Shown here: positions 10,722 to 18,745 of the stretch, piece after piece | How positions within the stretch are numbered: position 1 is the first letter of the stretch | How the letters are laid out: every line of letters starts with the position of its first letter | Assembly: GCA_003565625.1 (NCBI GenBank) | Contig: PXBD01000031.1 | Coordinates: forward strand, 43,029-107,028 | Direction: 5' to 3' | Source: Gammaproteobacteria bacterium | GTDB taxonomy: Bacteria > Pseudomonadota > Gammaproteobacteria > Xanthomonadales > Wenzhouxiangellaceae | DNA length: 64,000 bases | Position numbers and translations under genes: made by a program | Notes under the pieces: model-generated | Seen by the model: only the letters and a program-made list of their open reading frames with translations | Told to the model about the DNA's origin: nothing | Databases searched by the model: none

Positions 10722-10885
10722 GGAAGGAAAGCGCAGATGAACGCGGGGAAATGCAGATGAAAAACCTTTTGCGGGACGAGAGTGACAAAAGTCAGCGCCG
10801 TTAATTCCAACCACCAAACGGGAAGTTATCGCCTGGACTACCAATCCGCGTTCCTCAGCGTTCATCTGCGGTTCCTCTTCATTTT
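10722..10885. repeat. Inverted pair of CGCAGATGAACGC repeats upstream of aroC
   Basis: The 190-base gap between aroC and the next gene holds the 13-base motif CGCAGATGAACGC at 10732-10744 and its exact reverse complement at 10858-10870. Both sit in degenerate purine-rich surroundings (AAGGAAGGAAAGCG; AGGAACGCGG in the opposite sense). The arms are about 113 bases apart, so they could form a long stem or be ends of a decayed non-coding element. Short reading frames here are translations of the repeat (MNAEERG) and are not genes. Confidence 0.6.
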
Positions 10886-10894
10886 CCGCCAAGC

Positions 10895-12490
10895 TCACAA
10901 ATTCGAGTAGTTCGGTCCCGAGCCACCTTCCGGGGTGACCCAGTTGATCACCTGGTAGGGATCAGCGATATCACAGGTCTTGCAGTGCACGCAGTTGGCG
11001 GCGTTGATCTGAATCCGCTTGCCGTTCTCGTCCTCGACCTTTTCGTAGACATTGGCCGGGCAGAACCGGGTGCAGGGGTTGCCGTATTCACTCTCACAGC
11101 GCGAAAAGCAGACGTCCGGCTCGATGATTTTCAGGTGGATCGGCTGATCCTCGTCATGCTCGGTGGAGGCGAAATACACCGAGGCCGGGCGATCGCGCGG
11201 CGGCAGGTCCCGCTCTACCCAGTCGAAGTCGAACCCGCCCTGCTCGAGCGTGCGGTACTGCGCGTGGTCAGCGTGATTGGCCAGCGTGCGCGGCAGCTTG
11301 CCGGCGGTGACGGTTTCGACCGCAGCAGTGAACATGCCGCGCCACAGACCTTTCTGGAAGCCGGGCCGGATGTTGCGCACTTTTTTCAGCTCCGCGACCA
11401 CGGGTGAGGCGCGCAGGCGCGCATCAAAACCCTCGCTGGACAAGTTTTCGGCCAGGTGCTCGGCGGCCAGCATGCCCGACCGAAGAGCCTGATGAGTACC
11501 CTTGATCTTGGGAACGTTGAGCAACCCGGCCGCGTCACCAATCAGCAGCGCGCCGGGCATTTCAACCCTCGGCAGCGACTGGTAGCCGCCCTCGACCAGG
11601 GCCCGCGCACCAGATGACAGGATCTCGCCACCTTCGAGCAGCGCGTGCATGCTCGGGTGGTGCTTGAACTGCTGAAAAGCCTCGAACGGAGTAAAGCCGG
11701 GGTCCTGGTAGTCCAGGGCGCAGACAAAGCCGACCGCAACGCGGTCTTTGTCGAGGTGGTAGACAAAGCTGCCGCCGTAGATCGGTTTCGGCAGCGGCCA
11801 GCCAACGCTGTGCTGAACCAGGCCCGGCTCGACCCGACCGGCAGGCAACTGCCAGAGCTCCTTCATGCCAATGGCATAGGTTTGCGGGTCGGACTCGGCA
11901 TCCAGGGCGTAACGTGCGATGGCGCGCTTGGTCAAGTGGCCGCGACAGCCTTCGCCCAGCACCGTTACCCGGGCCCGGATCTCGATCCCCTGGACGTAGC
12001 TGTCTTTTTCCTGACCGTCGCGATCCACGCCCATATCGCCAATGACCACACCGCGCACCGCGCCGTGGTCGTCGTAGCTCAGATCGGCTGCGGCAAAGCC
12101 GGGAAACAGGTCGACCCCCAGGGCCTCGGCCTTGGGCGCCAGCCAGGCGCAGGTCGCTCCCAGCGAGACAATGAAATTGCCGTGATTGTTCTGCTGCGGC
12201 GGAGTGGGCAGCTTGCGCCGGCCGGTTTTCGACAGCAGCAGGAATTCGTCGCGGCCGGCCGGTACGCAGATTGGCGGTGGGTCATCGCGCCAGCCGGGTA
12301 CCAGTTCGTCCAGCGGTTCGGGTTCGATCACCGCACCCGACAGGATCTGGGCCCCGATTTCCGAGGCTTTCTCGATGACGCACACGGCCAGGTCTTCCCG
12401 CTTCTGCTTCAAATGCAGGGCGCAGGCGAGACCGGCCGGGCCGGCACCCACCACGACCACGTCGTATTCCATGATTTCGCGTTCGCTCAT
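10895..12490 (-). CDS. Electron transfer flavoprotein-ubiquinone oxidoreductase
   Basis: ETF-QO is a membrane-associated FAD and 4Fe-4S enzyme that passes electrons from ETF, reduced by acyl-CoA and other dehydrogenases, to ubiquinone. The 531-residue protein has the FAD Rossmann motif VVVVGAGPAGLACALHLK at residues 10-27. The family motif GAQILSGAVIEP follows, and VTVLGEGCRGHLTKR lies near residue 180. C-terminal cysteines for the cluster are seen in CTRFCP and NCVHCKTCDI. The ATG at 12490 was chosen; MEYD, six codons later, is an alternative. No etfAB genes are in the window. It lies 47 bases after tesA on the same strand. Confidence 0.95.
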   Translation of the reverse strand: MSEREIMEYDVVVVGAGPAGLACALHLKQKREDLAVCVIEKASEIGAQILSGAVIEPEPLDELVPGWRDDPPPICVPAGRDEFLLLSKTGRRKLPTPPQQNNHGNFIVSLGATCAWLAPKAEALGVDLFPGFAAADLSYDDHGAVRGVVIGDMGVDRDGQEKDSYVQGIEIRARVTVLGEGCRGHLTKRAIARYALDAESDPQTYAIGMKELWQLPAGRVEPGLVQHSVGWPLPKPIYGGSFVYHLDKDRVAVGFVCALDYQDPGFTPFEAFQQFKHHPSMHALLEGGEILSSGARALVEGGYQSLPRVEMPGALLIGDAAGLLNVPKIKGTHQALRSGMLAAEHLAENLSSEGFDARLRASPVVAELKKVRNIRPGFQKGLWRGMFTAAVETVTAGKLPRTLANHADHAQYRTLEQGGFDFDWVERDLPPRDRPASVYFASTEHDEDQPIHLKIIEPDVCFSRCESEYGNPCTRFCPANVYEKVEDENGKRIQINAANCVHCKTCDIADPYQVINWVTPEGGSGPNYSNL

Positions 12491-12537
12491 AAGGCGGGGA
12501 CTCTCGCGTTTTTAAACTGGGGGGTCGTCTGAGCCGT

Positions 12538-13191
12538 TCATTCCAGGTCCGGATCGGCCTGCAACTCGGCCTGCAACTCGCCGTTCAACCAGGCCTGCAG
12601 CGCCGGCCAGATTTCATCCAGCATCAGGGGCTGAGCGGCTTCGGTCGGGTGAATGCCATCGGCCATCATCATACCCGGCTCTTCGAACAGGGTTTCGAGG
12701 AAAAACGGCAGCAGGGGCACGTTGAGCTCATCGGCCAGATCCTGGTACAGACCCTCGAAACGACGCAGGTAGGCCGGGCCGAGGTTGGGCGGCAGGCGAA
12801 TCTGCATCAGCGCAACGGCAACCCCGGCGGCCTCGGCCTGCTCGATGATTCGGGCCAGATTGGCGCGCACCTGGGCCGGGCTGAGCGCACGCAGGCCATC
12901 ATTGCCCCCCAGAATGACCAGCAAGCGGTCGGCTTCGTGGGTTGTAAGCAGGTCCTCCAGCCGACTGACCGCACCGGCCGTGGTTTCGCCGGAAATACTG
13001 GCGTTAATGACTTCGTAATCCGGCCCCAGGCGCTCGCTCAACAGAAACGCCCAGCCCGATTCACGCGCCATCCCATAGTGATCTGACAAACTATCGCCCA
13101 GTATCAGCAGGCTGTCGGCGCTCCGGGCCGCAGCCGGCATCACGCTTCCAGCCAGCAGCAGACTGGCACACAGGGCAACTCGAATTCGCAT
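12538..13191 (-). CDS. tesA: SGNH/GDSL esterase, acyl-CoA thioesterase I type
   Basis: TesA is a periplasmic thioesterase, protease and lysophospholipase of the SGNH family. The start at 13189-13191 has GGAAG spaced 7 bases upstream and gives a 217-residue precursor with a signal peptide (residues 1 to about 23, ending PAAARS). Block I is LLILGDSLSDHYG with the catalytic serine, block II has the glycine in INASISGETT, block III is VILGGNDGL, and block V is ADGIHPTE with the catalytic Asp and His. The neighbour on the other strand is ybbA, as in E. coli. The two start codons overlap inside one CATG (13189-13192). Confidence 0.93.
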   Translation of the reverse strand: MRIRVALCASLLLAGSVMPAAARSADSLLILGDSLSDHYGMARESGWAFLLSERLGPDYEVINASISGETTAGAVSRLEDLLTTHEADRLLVILGGNDGLRALSPAQVRANLARIIEQAEAAGVAVALMQIRLPPNLGPAYLRRFEGLYQDLADELNVPLLPFFLETLFEEPGMMMADGIHPTEAAQPLMLDEIWPALQAWLNGELQAELQADPDLE

Positions 13192-13927
13192 GACTACTTC
13201 CAATGGTTCCATCCTGGTTTGTCGCCGGGTCGACTTTTCCGTCCAGGCGCCGGGCGGTCATCTTGACATTCTCAACGATATCAGCCTCGACCTGAACAAA
13301 GGGGAAACGCTGGCGATTGTCGGCGCATCCGGCTCGGGCAAAACCACCCTGCTGGGGCTGCTGGCCGGTCTGGAGCAGCCAACCGCCGGTGAAGTCTGGC
13401 TGGCCGGTGAGAACATGAAGACCCTTGACGAGAATGCGCGCGCGCGGCTGCGGCGGCGCAACGTCGGCTTCGTGTTCCAGTCCTTTCACCTGCTGCCCAG
13501 TCTGACGGCGGTGGAAAACGTCATGCTGGCACTGGAAATCGCCGGACTGGACCGGGTGCGGGAGCGTGCCCTGGAGGCCCTGGAGCAGGTCGGATTGAGC
13601 CATCGTCTCGACCACTATCCGCGCCAGATGTCCGGGGGCGAACAGCAGCGCGTGGCCATCGCCCGGGCCTTTTCCAGCGACCCGGTGATCCTGTTTGCCG
13701 ACGAGCCGACCGGCAATCTCGACCGCCAGACCGGCCAGGCCATCGCCGACCTGCTGTTCGGCATCAACCGCGACCGCGGCACCGCACTGGTCCTGGTCAC
13801 CCACGACCTGCAGCTGGCCGGACGCTGCGGTCGAATCGAGGAAATCGAGGATGGCCGCCTGGTTCGCTCGACCACGCCGGATCCAGGCAACCGCCTGCAG
13901 CTCATCGAGGGCGGCCAGCGCCAGTGA
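13190..13927 (+). CDS. ybbA: ABC transporter ATP-binding protein, YbbA type
   Basis: This is a MacB/LolD-class ATPase partnering the long permease downstream. In 245 residues it shows Walker A GASGSGKTTLLG near residue 44, the Q-loop FVFQSFHLLP, the signature MSGGEQQRVAIARA near residue 147, Walker B VILFADEPTGNLD and the H-loop LVTHDL. The ATG at 13190 overlaps the tesA start codon on the opposite strand, and no other start fits before the conserved domain. No strong ribosome site precedes it, so translation may be weak. Its stop overlaps the GTG of the permease (GTGA). Confidence 0.93.
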   Translation: MTTSNGSILVCRRVDFSVQAPGGHLDILNDISLDLNKGETLAIVGASGSGKTTLLGLLAGLEQPTAGEVWLAGENMKTLDENARARLRRRNVGFVFQSFHLLPSLTAVENVMLALEIAGLDRVRERALEALEQVGLSHRLDHYPRQMSGGEQQRVAIARAFSSDPVILFADEPTGNLDRQTGQAIADLLFGINRDRGTALVLVTHDLQLAGRCGRIEEIEDGRLVRSTTPDPGNRLQLIEGGQRQ

Positions 13928-16383
13928 ATGCGTTTTCCCTATCTGCCCGGCTGTTGCTGCGCCAGGGCCGCTCCGGTGCCCTGCTCATCCTCGCCAGCGG
14001 GCTGATCGTGGCCACTGCCGCCCTGGTCGCAGTCGGCAGTTTCACCGACCGTGTCGGGCGCGCCCTGGAACGCCAGGCCGGCGAGGCCCTGGCCGCTGAT
14101 CTGGTGATCGCGGGTGGGGAAAGAATTCCCGCCGCCTTCTTCGATCACGCCGAGTCCCTCGGGCTGGCGACCGCCGAGGTGATCAGCGTCAGCACCGCCC
14201 TGTTCGTTGGCGAAGACAGCCAGCTGGTGGATGTCAAGGCGGTCAGCAAGAGCTATCCGCTGCGCGGCCAGCTGCGTTTGGCCGACGAGGCTGCAGCCGA
14301 GGACAGCGCTCGCAGCCATGGACCGGAACGCGGGAGCGCCTGGATGGACCCGCGGGCCCAGCGCGCGCTCGATGCCGAGGTCGGTGATCGGGCCGAGCTG
14401 GGTGTGCTGGAGCTGCCGCTGACGGCAATTCTTACCTACGAACCCGACCGCGCCGGGGGCGGTTTCGGCTTTGCCCCACGCCTGATGATTCACCTTGATG
14501 ATCTGCTCGCCAGCGAGCTGCTCGGTCCGGGCTCGCGCGCCCGCTACCGGTTACTCCTGGCCGGCGAGGAGCGCGCGCTGGCTTCGTTCCGGCAGTGGTT
14601 TGCCGACCAGCGTCTTGACGGGCAGCGCCTGATCACGGTCGGTGATGCGGAAGATCAGACCGGGCTGGCGCTGACCCAAGCGCGCCGCTTCCTGGGCATC
14701 GCCGCGCTGACCTCGGTCATCCTGGCCGCCGTGGCTATCCTGCTCTCTGCATTGCGCTTTGCCAACGCCCAACGCGATCTGGTGGCGTTACTGAAGACCT
14801 TTGGCGCTGGCGCCGGTCGCATCATGACCGCCCTGAGCCTGCTTCTGTTCTATCTCGTGGGTCTGTCCATCCTGATCGGCGGTGTCCTGGGCTGGGTCGC
14901 GCAGGGGCTGATCGGGCAGATCCTGGCCGAAGGTCCGGAGACCGCCCTGCCGGCGGCCAGAGCCTGGCCCGTGTTGAGCAGCGGCCTGTTCACCCTGCTG
15001 CTGGCTGCCGCCTTTGCCCTGCCGCCGTTGCTGAGTCTGCGGCGGGTGCCCACCATGCGCATCCTCAACCGCTCGCTGGACACTCGTCCCGGCCTGGCCG
15101 GCGCGCTCTGGCTGATCCCGGTGATCGGAGCGCTGACCATCCCCGTGGTGCAGCTTGGCGATACCCGGCTGGCGGTGATCGTCCTCGGCGGCAGCGCCGC
15201 CCTGGCTGGCTGCCTGGCCCTGGCCGGTTGGCTGGCAATGCTGGGAACCGGAGCGCTGGCCCGGCGCGCGCGCGCCAGCTGGCGCTTCGGCCTGGCCGGG
15301 CTACAGCGCCGACGCGCCGGCGGCATCGTCCAAGTCACTGCGCTGGGGCTGGGGCTGATGGCGCTGCTGCTGCTGGTGATTGTGCGGGCCGAGCTGCTCG
15401 AGCAGTGGCGCGGCAGCCTGCCAGCGGATACGCCGGACCACTTCATCATCAATATCCAGCCCGACCAGGTGGAATCGGCCCGCAGCGCGCTGCTGGAGCA
15501 GGGAGCAGACAACCTGCAGCTGCGGCCCATGGCAACAATCAATCTGGCTGCCGTCAATGAACAGCCGCCGCCCGACCACCGCATGGCCGGCCAGGTCAAC
15601 GTCTCCTGGATCGATCACCTGCCGCCAGCCAACGAGATCGTTGCCGGATCATTTTTTCGCAGCGATGCCCGCGGCGAAACCTCGCTGGCGCAGATGTGGG
15701 CCGACAACCTCGGCGTACAACTCGGCGATGAACTGACGTTCGAGTCTGGCGCCCAGCGTTTCAGCGCGCGTGTGACCAGCATTCGCGAAGTCGACTGGAA
15801 TTCCTTCAACGTCAATTTCTTCATTCTGCTGACTCCGGAGGCTGCGGATTTCCTGCCTCACCAGTTCATTGCCAGCTTTTACCTGCCCGACCCGAAGGCC
15901 GCAGATTTGCGCGCGGTCAGCCGCAGTCTGCCGAACCTGTCGATCATCGATGTCGGCGCCATCATCGAGCGCGTTGGCGAAATCATCGACCAGGTCAGCC
16001 GCGCGGCGCAGGTCGTGTTTGCCTTCACCCTACTGGCCGGTCTGGTCGTACTGCTGGCCGCTTTGGAATCGACCCGCGACGAACGCCGTCACGAGTCTGC
16101 CCTGATCCGCACCCTCGGCGCCGACAACGCCATGGTCCGGCGCGGGCTGCTGATCGAGTACGGCGTCATGGCCATGATCGCCGCCCTGCTGGCCACCCTG
16201 GCATCGGCGTTGACCGGCTGGCTGCTGGCCGCCGAACTGTTCGGCTTTGCCTACCGTCCCTCGCCGATGCTGTTCGTGCTCGGTTTCAGCGCGGCCGCAG
16301 TGCTAGTGGTGGGCAGCGGCTGGATCGGCAACCGCAGCGTTCTGGCAACCCCGCCGGTGCGTATTCTGCGAACCGGCAACTGA
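13924..16383 (+). CDS. ybbP: ABC transporter permease, YbbP/FtsX-like
   Basis: This large FtsX-family permease has 819 residues and pairs with YbbA. The start is GTG at 13924, sharing GTGA with the ybbA stop. A membrane helix near residues 15-40 is followed by a large periplasmic domain. A block of helices lies around residues 258-345, more helices lie around 385-500, then a second soluble domain, and the FtsX-type helices at the C-terminus (about 695-810). E. coli YbbP has a similar length (about 800). The substrate of YbbAP is not established; co-location with tesA suggests lipid or envelope traffic, which is inference. Confidence 0.9.
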   Translation: MNAFSLSARLLLRQGRSGALLILASGLIVATAALVAVGSFTDRVGRALERQAGEALAADLVIAGGERIPAAFFDHAESLGLATAEVISVSTALFVGEDSQLVDVKAVSKSYPLRGQLRLADEAAAEDSARSHGPERGSAWMDPRAQRALDAEVGDRAELGVLELPLTAILTYEPDRAGGGFGFAPRLMIHLDDLLASELLGPGSRARYRLLLAGEERALASFRQWFADQRLDGQRLITVGDAEDQTGLALTQARRFLGIAALTSVILAAVAILLSALRFANAQRDLVALLKTFGAGAGRIMTALSLLLFYLVGLSILIGGVLGWVAQGLIGQILAEGPETALPAARAWPVLSSGLFTLLLAAAFALPPLLSLRRVPTMRILNRSLDTRPGLAGALWLIPVIGALTIPVVQLGDTRLAVIVLGGSAALAGCLALAGWLAMLGTGALARRARASWRFGLAGLQRRRAGGIVQVTALGLGLMALLLLVIVRAELLEQWRGSLPADTPDHFIINIQPDQVESARSALLEQGADNLQLRPMATINLAAVNEQPPPDHRMAGQVNVSWIDHLPPANEIVAGSFFRSDARGETSLAQMWADNLGVQLGDELTFESGAQRFSARVTSIREVDWNSFNVNFFILLTPEAADFLPHQFIASFYLPDPKAADLRAVSRSLPNLSIIDVGAIIERVGEIIDQVSRAAQVVFAFTLLAGLVVLLAALESTRDERRHESALIRTLGADNAMVRRGLLIEYGVMAMIAALLATLASALTGWLLAAELFGFAYRPSPMLFVLGFSAAAVLVVGSGWIGNRSVLATPPVRILRTGN

Positions 16384-16401
16384 TTCCACGCGGCCGCAGC
16401 C

Positions 16402-17778
16402 ATGGCGCGTAATGACCCCCAGGCCGACCTGATACTGCGCGGCCATCCCTGGCGGGTGGCGTGGGGAATGAGCTGGCCGGCCGTGCTGGCCATCACCCTG
16501 TTTGGATTCAACGCCGTGCTTGATGCGGTCTATATCGGTCGGCTGCTGGGCGAACAGGCGCTGGCCGGCGCGGTGATGGCCTATCCGCTGACCCAGATCA
16601 CCCTGGGCCTGGGTTCCCTGGCCGGCATCGGCGGTGCTGTCGCCTTGTCCATCGCGCTGGGCCGCGGCGACCATGACAGCCTGCGCCGGCTGCCCGGTAC
16701 GGCCTTGACCATTTCCGCCGGGCTCGCCCTGGTATATGGCCTGATCGGCGGCCTGTTTGCCGAGCCCCTGGTGCGCGGCATGGGTGCCCGCGGCGAGTTG
16801 GTTGTGATCGCGGCCGACTACTTGCGCGCGGCCGCGCTGGGCAGCATCGGCGCCATCGCCGGGATGACGCTGAACATGTTGCTGCGGGGCGAAGGCCGGA
16901 TGAAGCTGGCCGCGTTCTACATGGGCGTGGGCCTGGTGGTCAACCTGATCCTCACGCCGGTCCTGATTGTCGGATTCGACTTTGGCGTTGCCGGGGCAGC
17001 CTGGGCCACCAACATCGGCAGTGCGGTAGGCGGCTGGCTGGTCTGGCGGCGCTATGTGCGCGGTCAGTCGAGCTACCCGGTGGATGCCTGGTACGTAGGC
17101 CTGCCGGATACGCTGAGCCGGCGCATCGTCCGTCTGGGCGCACCGGCCATGATCATGAGCAGTATGGGCGTGATCCAGGCCGTGGTGGTATTCAACGTCT
17201 TGAGCCGGGTCGGCAATGAGTCGGATATCGCCTTCTATGGCGCGGCCTGGCGGGTCGTTCTGTTCATGCTCACCCCGCTGTTCGGGATGATGCGCGCCTT
17301 CCAGCCGGTGGCCGGCTTCAACTACGGCGCCGGTCAGTGGGAGCGCGTCGAGCGCTGCTTCTGGACGTTCGTTCAGGCCGGGGCTTTGCTGATCGTGCCG
17401 ATCTGGCTGTTCATGACGCTGTTTCCGGCCCAGACGCTCTCGCTGATGCTGCCGGGAGCGACTTTTTCCGGCAACGAACTCCACCTGTTCCGGATTCTGA
17501 TCCTGCCGCTGCCGCTGCTGCCGCTGGTGTTCACCGCCCTGGCCCTGCTGCCGGCCATCGAACAACCCCACAAGGCCACCGTGGTGTCGGTCTCCCGCCA
17601 GCTGTTGTTGTACGTTCCGGTGATGCTGTTGTTACCCCCCCTGATCGGCGTCCCGGGCGTGTACTACGGGTCGATGGCGATCGAGCTGGTTTGCGCAAGC
17701 TGGCTTTTGCTTACCGTGATCCTGGTTTTCCGGCGCCCGGCGCAGAACGGGGCTACGGCCGGCGAGACTCGCACCTGA
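16402..17778 (+). CDS. MATE-family efflux transporter
   Basis: This 458-residue integral membrane protein has about twelve hydrophobic segments in two similar halves, as in MATE cation-drug antiporters. The N-terminal half has WPAVLAITLFGFNAVLDAVY and the typical loop between helices 1 and 2 (IGRLLGEQALAGAVMAYP); the second half repeats it with APAMIMSSMGVIQAVVVFNV. The FQPVAGFNYGAGQWERV motif is typical of MATE proteins. It follows ybbP by 18 bases and may share its transcript. The substrate cannot be told from sequence. Confidence 0.9.
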   Translation: MARNDPQADLILRGHPWRVAWGMSWPAVLAITLFGFNAVLDAVYIGRLLGEQALAGAVMAYPLTQITLGLGSLAGIGGAVALSIALGRGDHDSLRRLPGTALTISAGLALVYGLIGGLFAEPLVRGMGARGELVVIAADYLRAAALGSIGAIAGMTLNMLLRGEGRMKLAAFYMGVGLVVNLILTPVLIVGFDFGVAGAAWATNIGSAVGGWLVWRRYVRGQSSYPVDAWYVGLPDTLSRRIVRLGAPAMIMSSMGVIQAVVVFNVLSRVGNESDIAFYGAAWRVVLFMLTPLFGMMRAFQPVAGFNYGAGQWERVERCFWTFVQAGALLIVPIWLFMTLFPAQTLSLMLPGATFSGNELHLFRILILPLPLLPLVFTALALLPAIEQPHKATVVSVSRQLLLYVPVMLLLPPLIGVPGVYYGSMAIELVCASWLLLTVILVFRRPAQNGATAGETRT

Positions 17779-17810
17779 TCACCCGGCATCGAATAGCGCA
17801 GGTATTTCGT

Positions 17811-17846
17811 CGCCGATGAACTGAATCGGGCGATGGTTCAGCGGCG
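17811..17846. terminator. Hairpin between convergent genes
   Basis: An 11-base arm (CGCCGATGAAC, 17811-17821) pairs with GTTCAGCGGCG (17836-17846) with one mismatch, around a 14-base loop. It lies where the MATE gene (plus) meets the small minus-strand gene and reaches into the latter's last codons. There is no T-run on either side, so it is only a possible bidirectional terminator. Confidence 0.35.
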
Positions 17847-18236
17847 ACGGACGTCGCGCAGAATGTCGAAAAGGGCAAACCTGCGCTGATCGGCGTCCAC
17901 CTCACGCCGCCCCCGCCGCCCGGCATGCATCCGGCCGACGTAGCGTCGACTGTCACCCGGGGGCACCTTGAAAACGAGCAGACCGTTGCCGGTGGCGGGC
18001 AAGGCAGTGTCGCTGATCACGGTCAGCCACGGCTGGCCGCCAATGTCAGCCACCGTAACCGGGAACTGACGGTGGGCGAGAGAATCCAGATCGGTGAAGG
18101 CGCCGTTGTAGAAAGCCGCCTCGCCGCGCTTGTCAATATTGAGCGAACTCGACAGCGAACGGCACATGTCCTCGGCCTTGCGGACGACATCCTCGCCTAC
18201 CCCTTCGACCGGATCCATGGCATCTTTGTCTTTCAT
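17838..18236 (-). CDS. Small protein of unknown function, tandem paralogue A
   Basis: I do not recognise this 132-residue protein. It has no signal peptide or membrane helix. It is clearly related to the next gene upstream: both share an N-terminal helix (RKAEDMCRSL / KRADELCGSL), the motif KRGE, then DL, the strongly conserved LTVISDTAL, an LLV strand, and a basic C-terminal block with GR(M/H), GRR and a phenylalanine near the end. The start chosen is ATG 18234-18236 (MKDKDAMDPVEG); a longer frame would run into paralogue B. It is separated from B by 34 bases and probably sits in the same transcript. Confidence 0.75.
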   Translation of the reverse strand: MKDKDAMDPVEGVGEDVVRKAEDMCRSLSSSLNIDKRGEAAFYNGAFTDLDSLAHRQFPVTVADIGGQPWLTVISDTALPATGNGLLVFKVPPGDSRRYVGRMHAGRRGRREVDADQRRFALFDILRDVRRR

Positions 18237-18270
18237 GTCGATCGTCCCTACCGTCGCCCTGCCACTCGCC

Positions 18271-18666
18271 TCAACCTTCAATATTGCTGCTGACGGCAAA
18301 AGAGGCAAAGAATTTATCGGGCGGATCATCGCCCCGCCGGCCGGGGCGCGAGGCGTCGTGCCGCCCGAGCATCTTGCGTATGCCGCCCTGCTCTTGCCGG
18401 CAGACCAGGAGCGCGTGCGAGCAATGGGCCAGCGCGGTGTCGCTGATCACTGTCAGTACCGCCTGGCCAGGCATCAACGCGATCTGTACCGGCCGCGCGC
18501 GCGAACCCATTGAGTTCAGATCGTCCAGCATGGCCGGCAACAGAGACACTTCACCCCGCTTTTCGATCGAAACCGATAGCGCCAGGCTGCCGCATAACTC
18601 GTCGGCCCGCTTCCGAGTCTCCTCGGACAGGGCGACTTCCACGGCACGATCCTCATTCAACGGCAT
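18271..18666 (-). CDS. Small protein of unknown function, tandem paralogue B
   Basis: This 131-residue protein is the upstream member of the pair. The ATG at 18664-18666 (MPLNEDRAVEVAL) has GGAG about 10 bases before it. It shares LTVISDTALA, IEKRGE, the cysteine in the first helix (DELCGSL) and the C-terminal GRRGDD-PP-KFFASF block with paralogue A. It is predicted soluble and mixed alpha/beta. B has extra cysteines (SHALLVCRQ) not found in A. A well-formed promoter lies directly upstream. The two copies differ over most positions, so the duplication is old or diverging fast, yet both frames are intact. Function is unknown. Confidence 0.78.
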   Translation of the reverse strand: MPLNEDRAVEVALSEETRKRADELCGSLALSVSIEKRGEVSLLPAMLDDLNSMGSRARPVQIALMPGQAVLTVISDTALAHCSHALLVCRQEQGGIRKMLGRHDASRPGRRGDDPPDKFFASFAVSSNIEG

Positions 18667-18703
18667 CGACAGGAACTCCTGCAAGCAACCCCAATAATGC
18701 AAT

Positions 18704-18731
18704 GCTATAACAAAATAGGCTGAAAAATCAA
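18704..18731 (-). promoter_or_regulatory. Promoter of the tandem paralogue pair
   Basis: On the minus strand TTGATT (18726-18731) and TATAGC (18704-18709) are 16 bases apart, and the -10 is extended by TG (TGTTATAGC). The surrounding DNA is much more AT-rich than its neighbours. The predicted start is about 30 bases before the ATG of paralogue B. Confidence 0.55.
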
Positions 18732-18745
18732 GTCATTTGAGGCGA

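Noticed and set aside
10701..10898. A 65-codon minus-strand frame between aroC and the ETF oxidoreductase
   Set aside because: It is a translation of the degenerate CGCAGATGAACGC repeat, with no ribosome site of its own.
16303..17571. A 422-codon minus-strand frame opposite the MATE gene
   Set aside because: Its translation is rich in Gln, His and Arg without motifs, while the plus strand encodes a clear MATE transporter.
17925..18513. Two plus-strand frames overlapping the small paralogues
   Set aside because: The minus-strand frames are related to each other at protein level and have a promoter; the plus frames are unrelated to one another.
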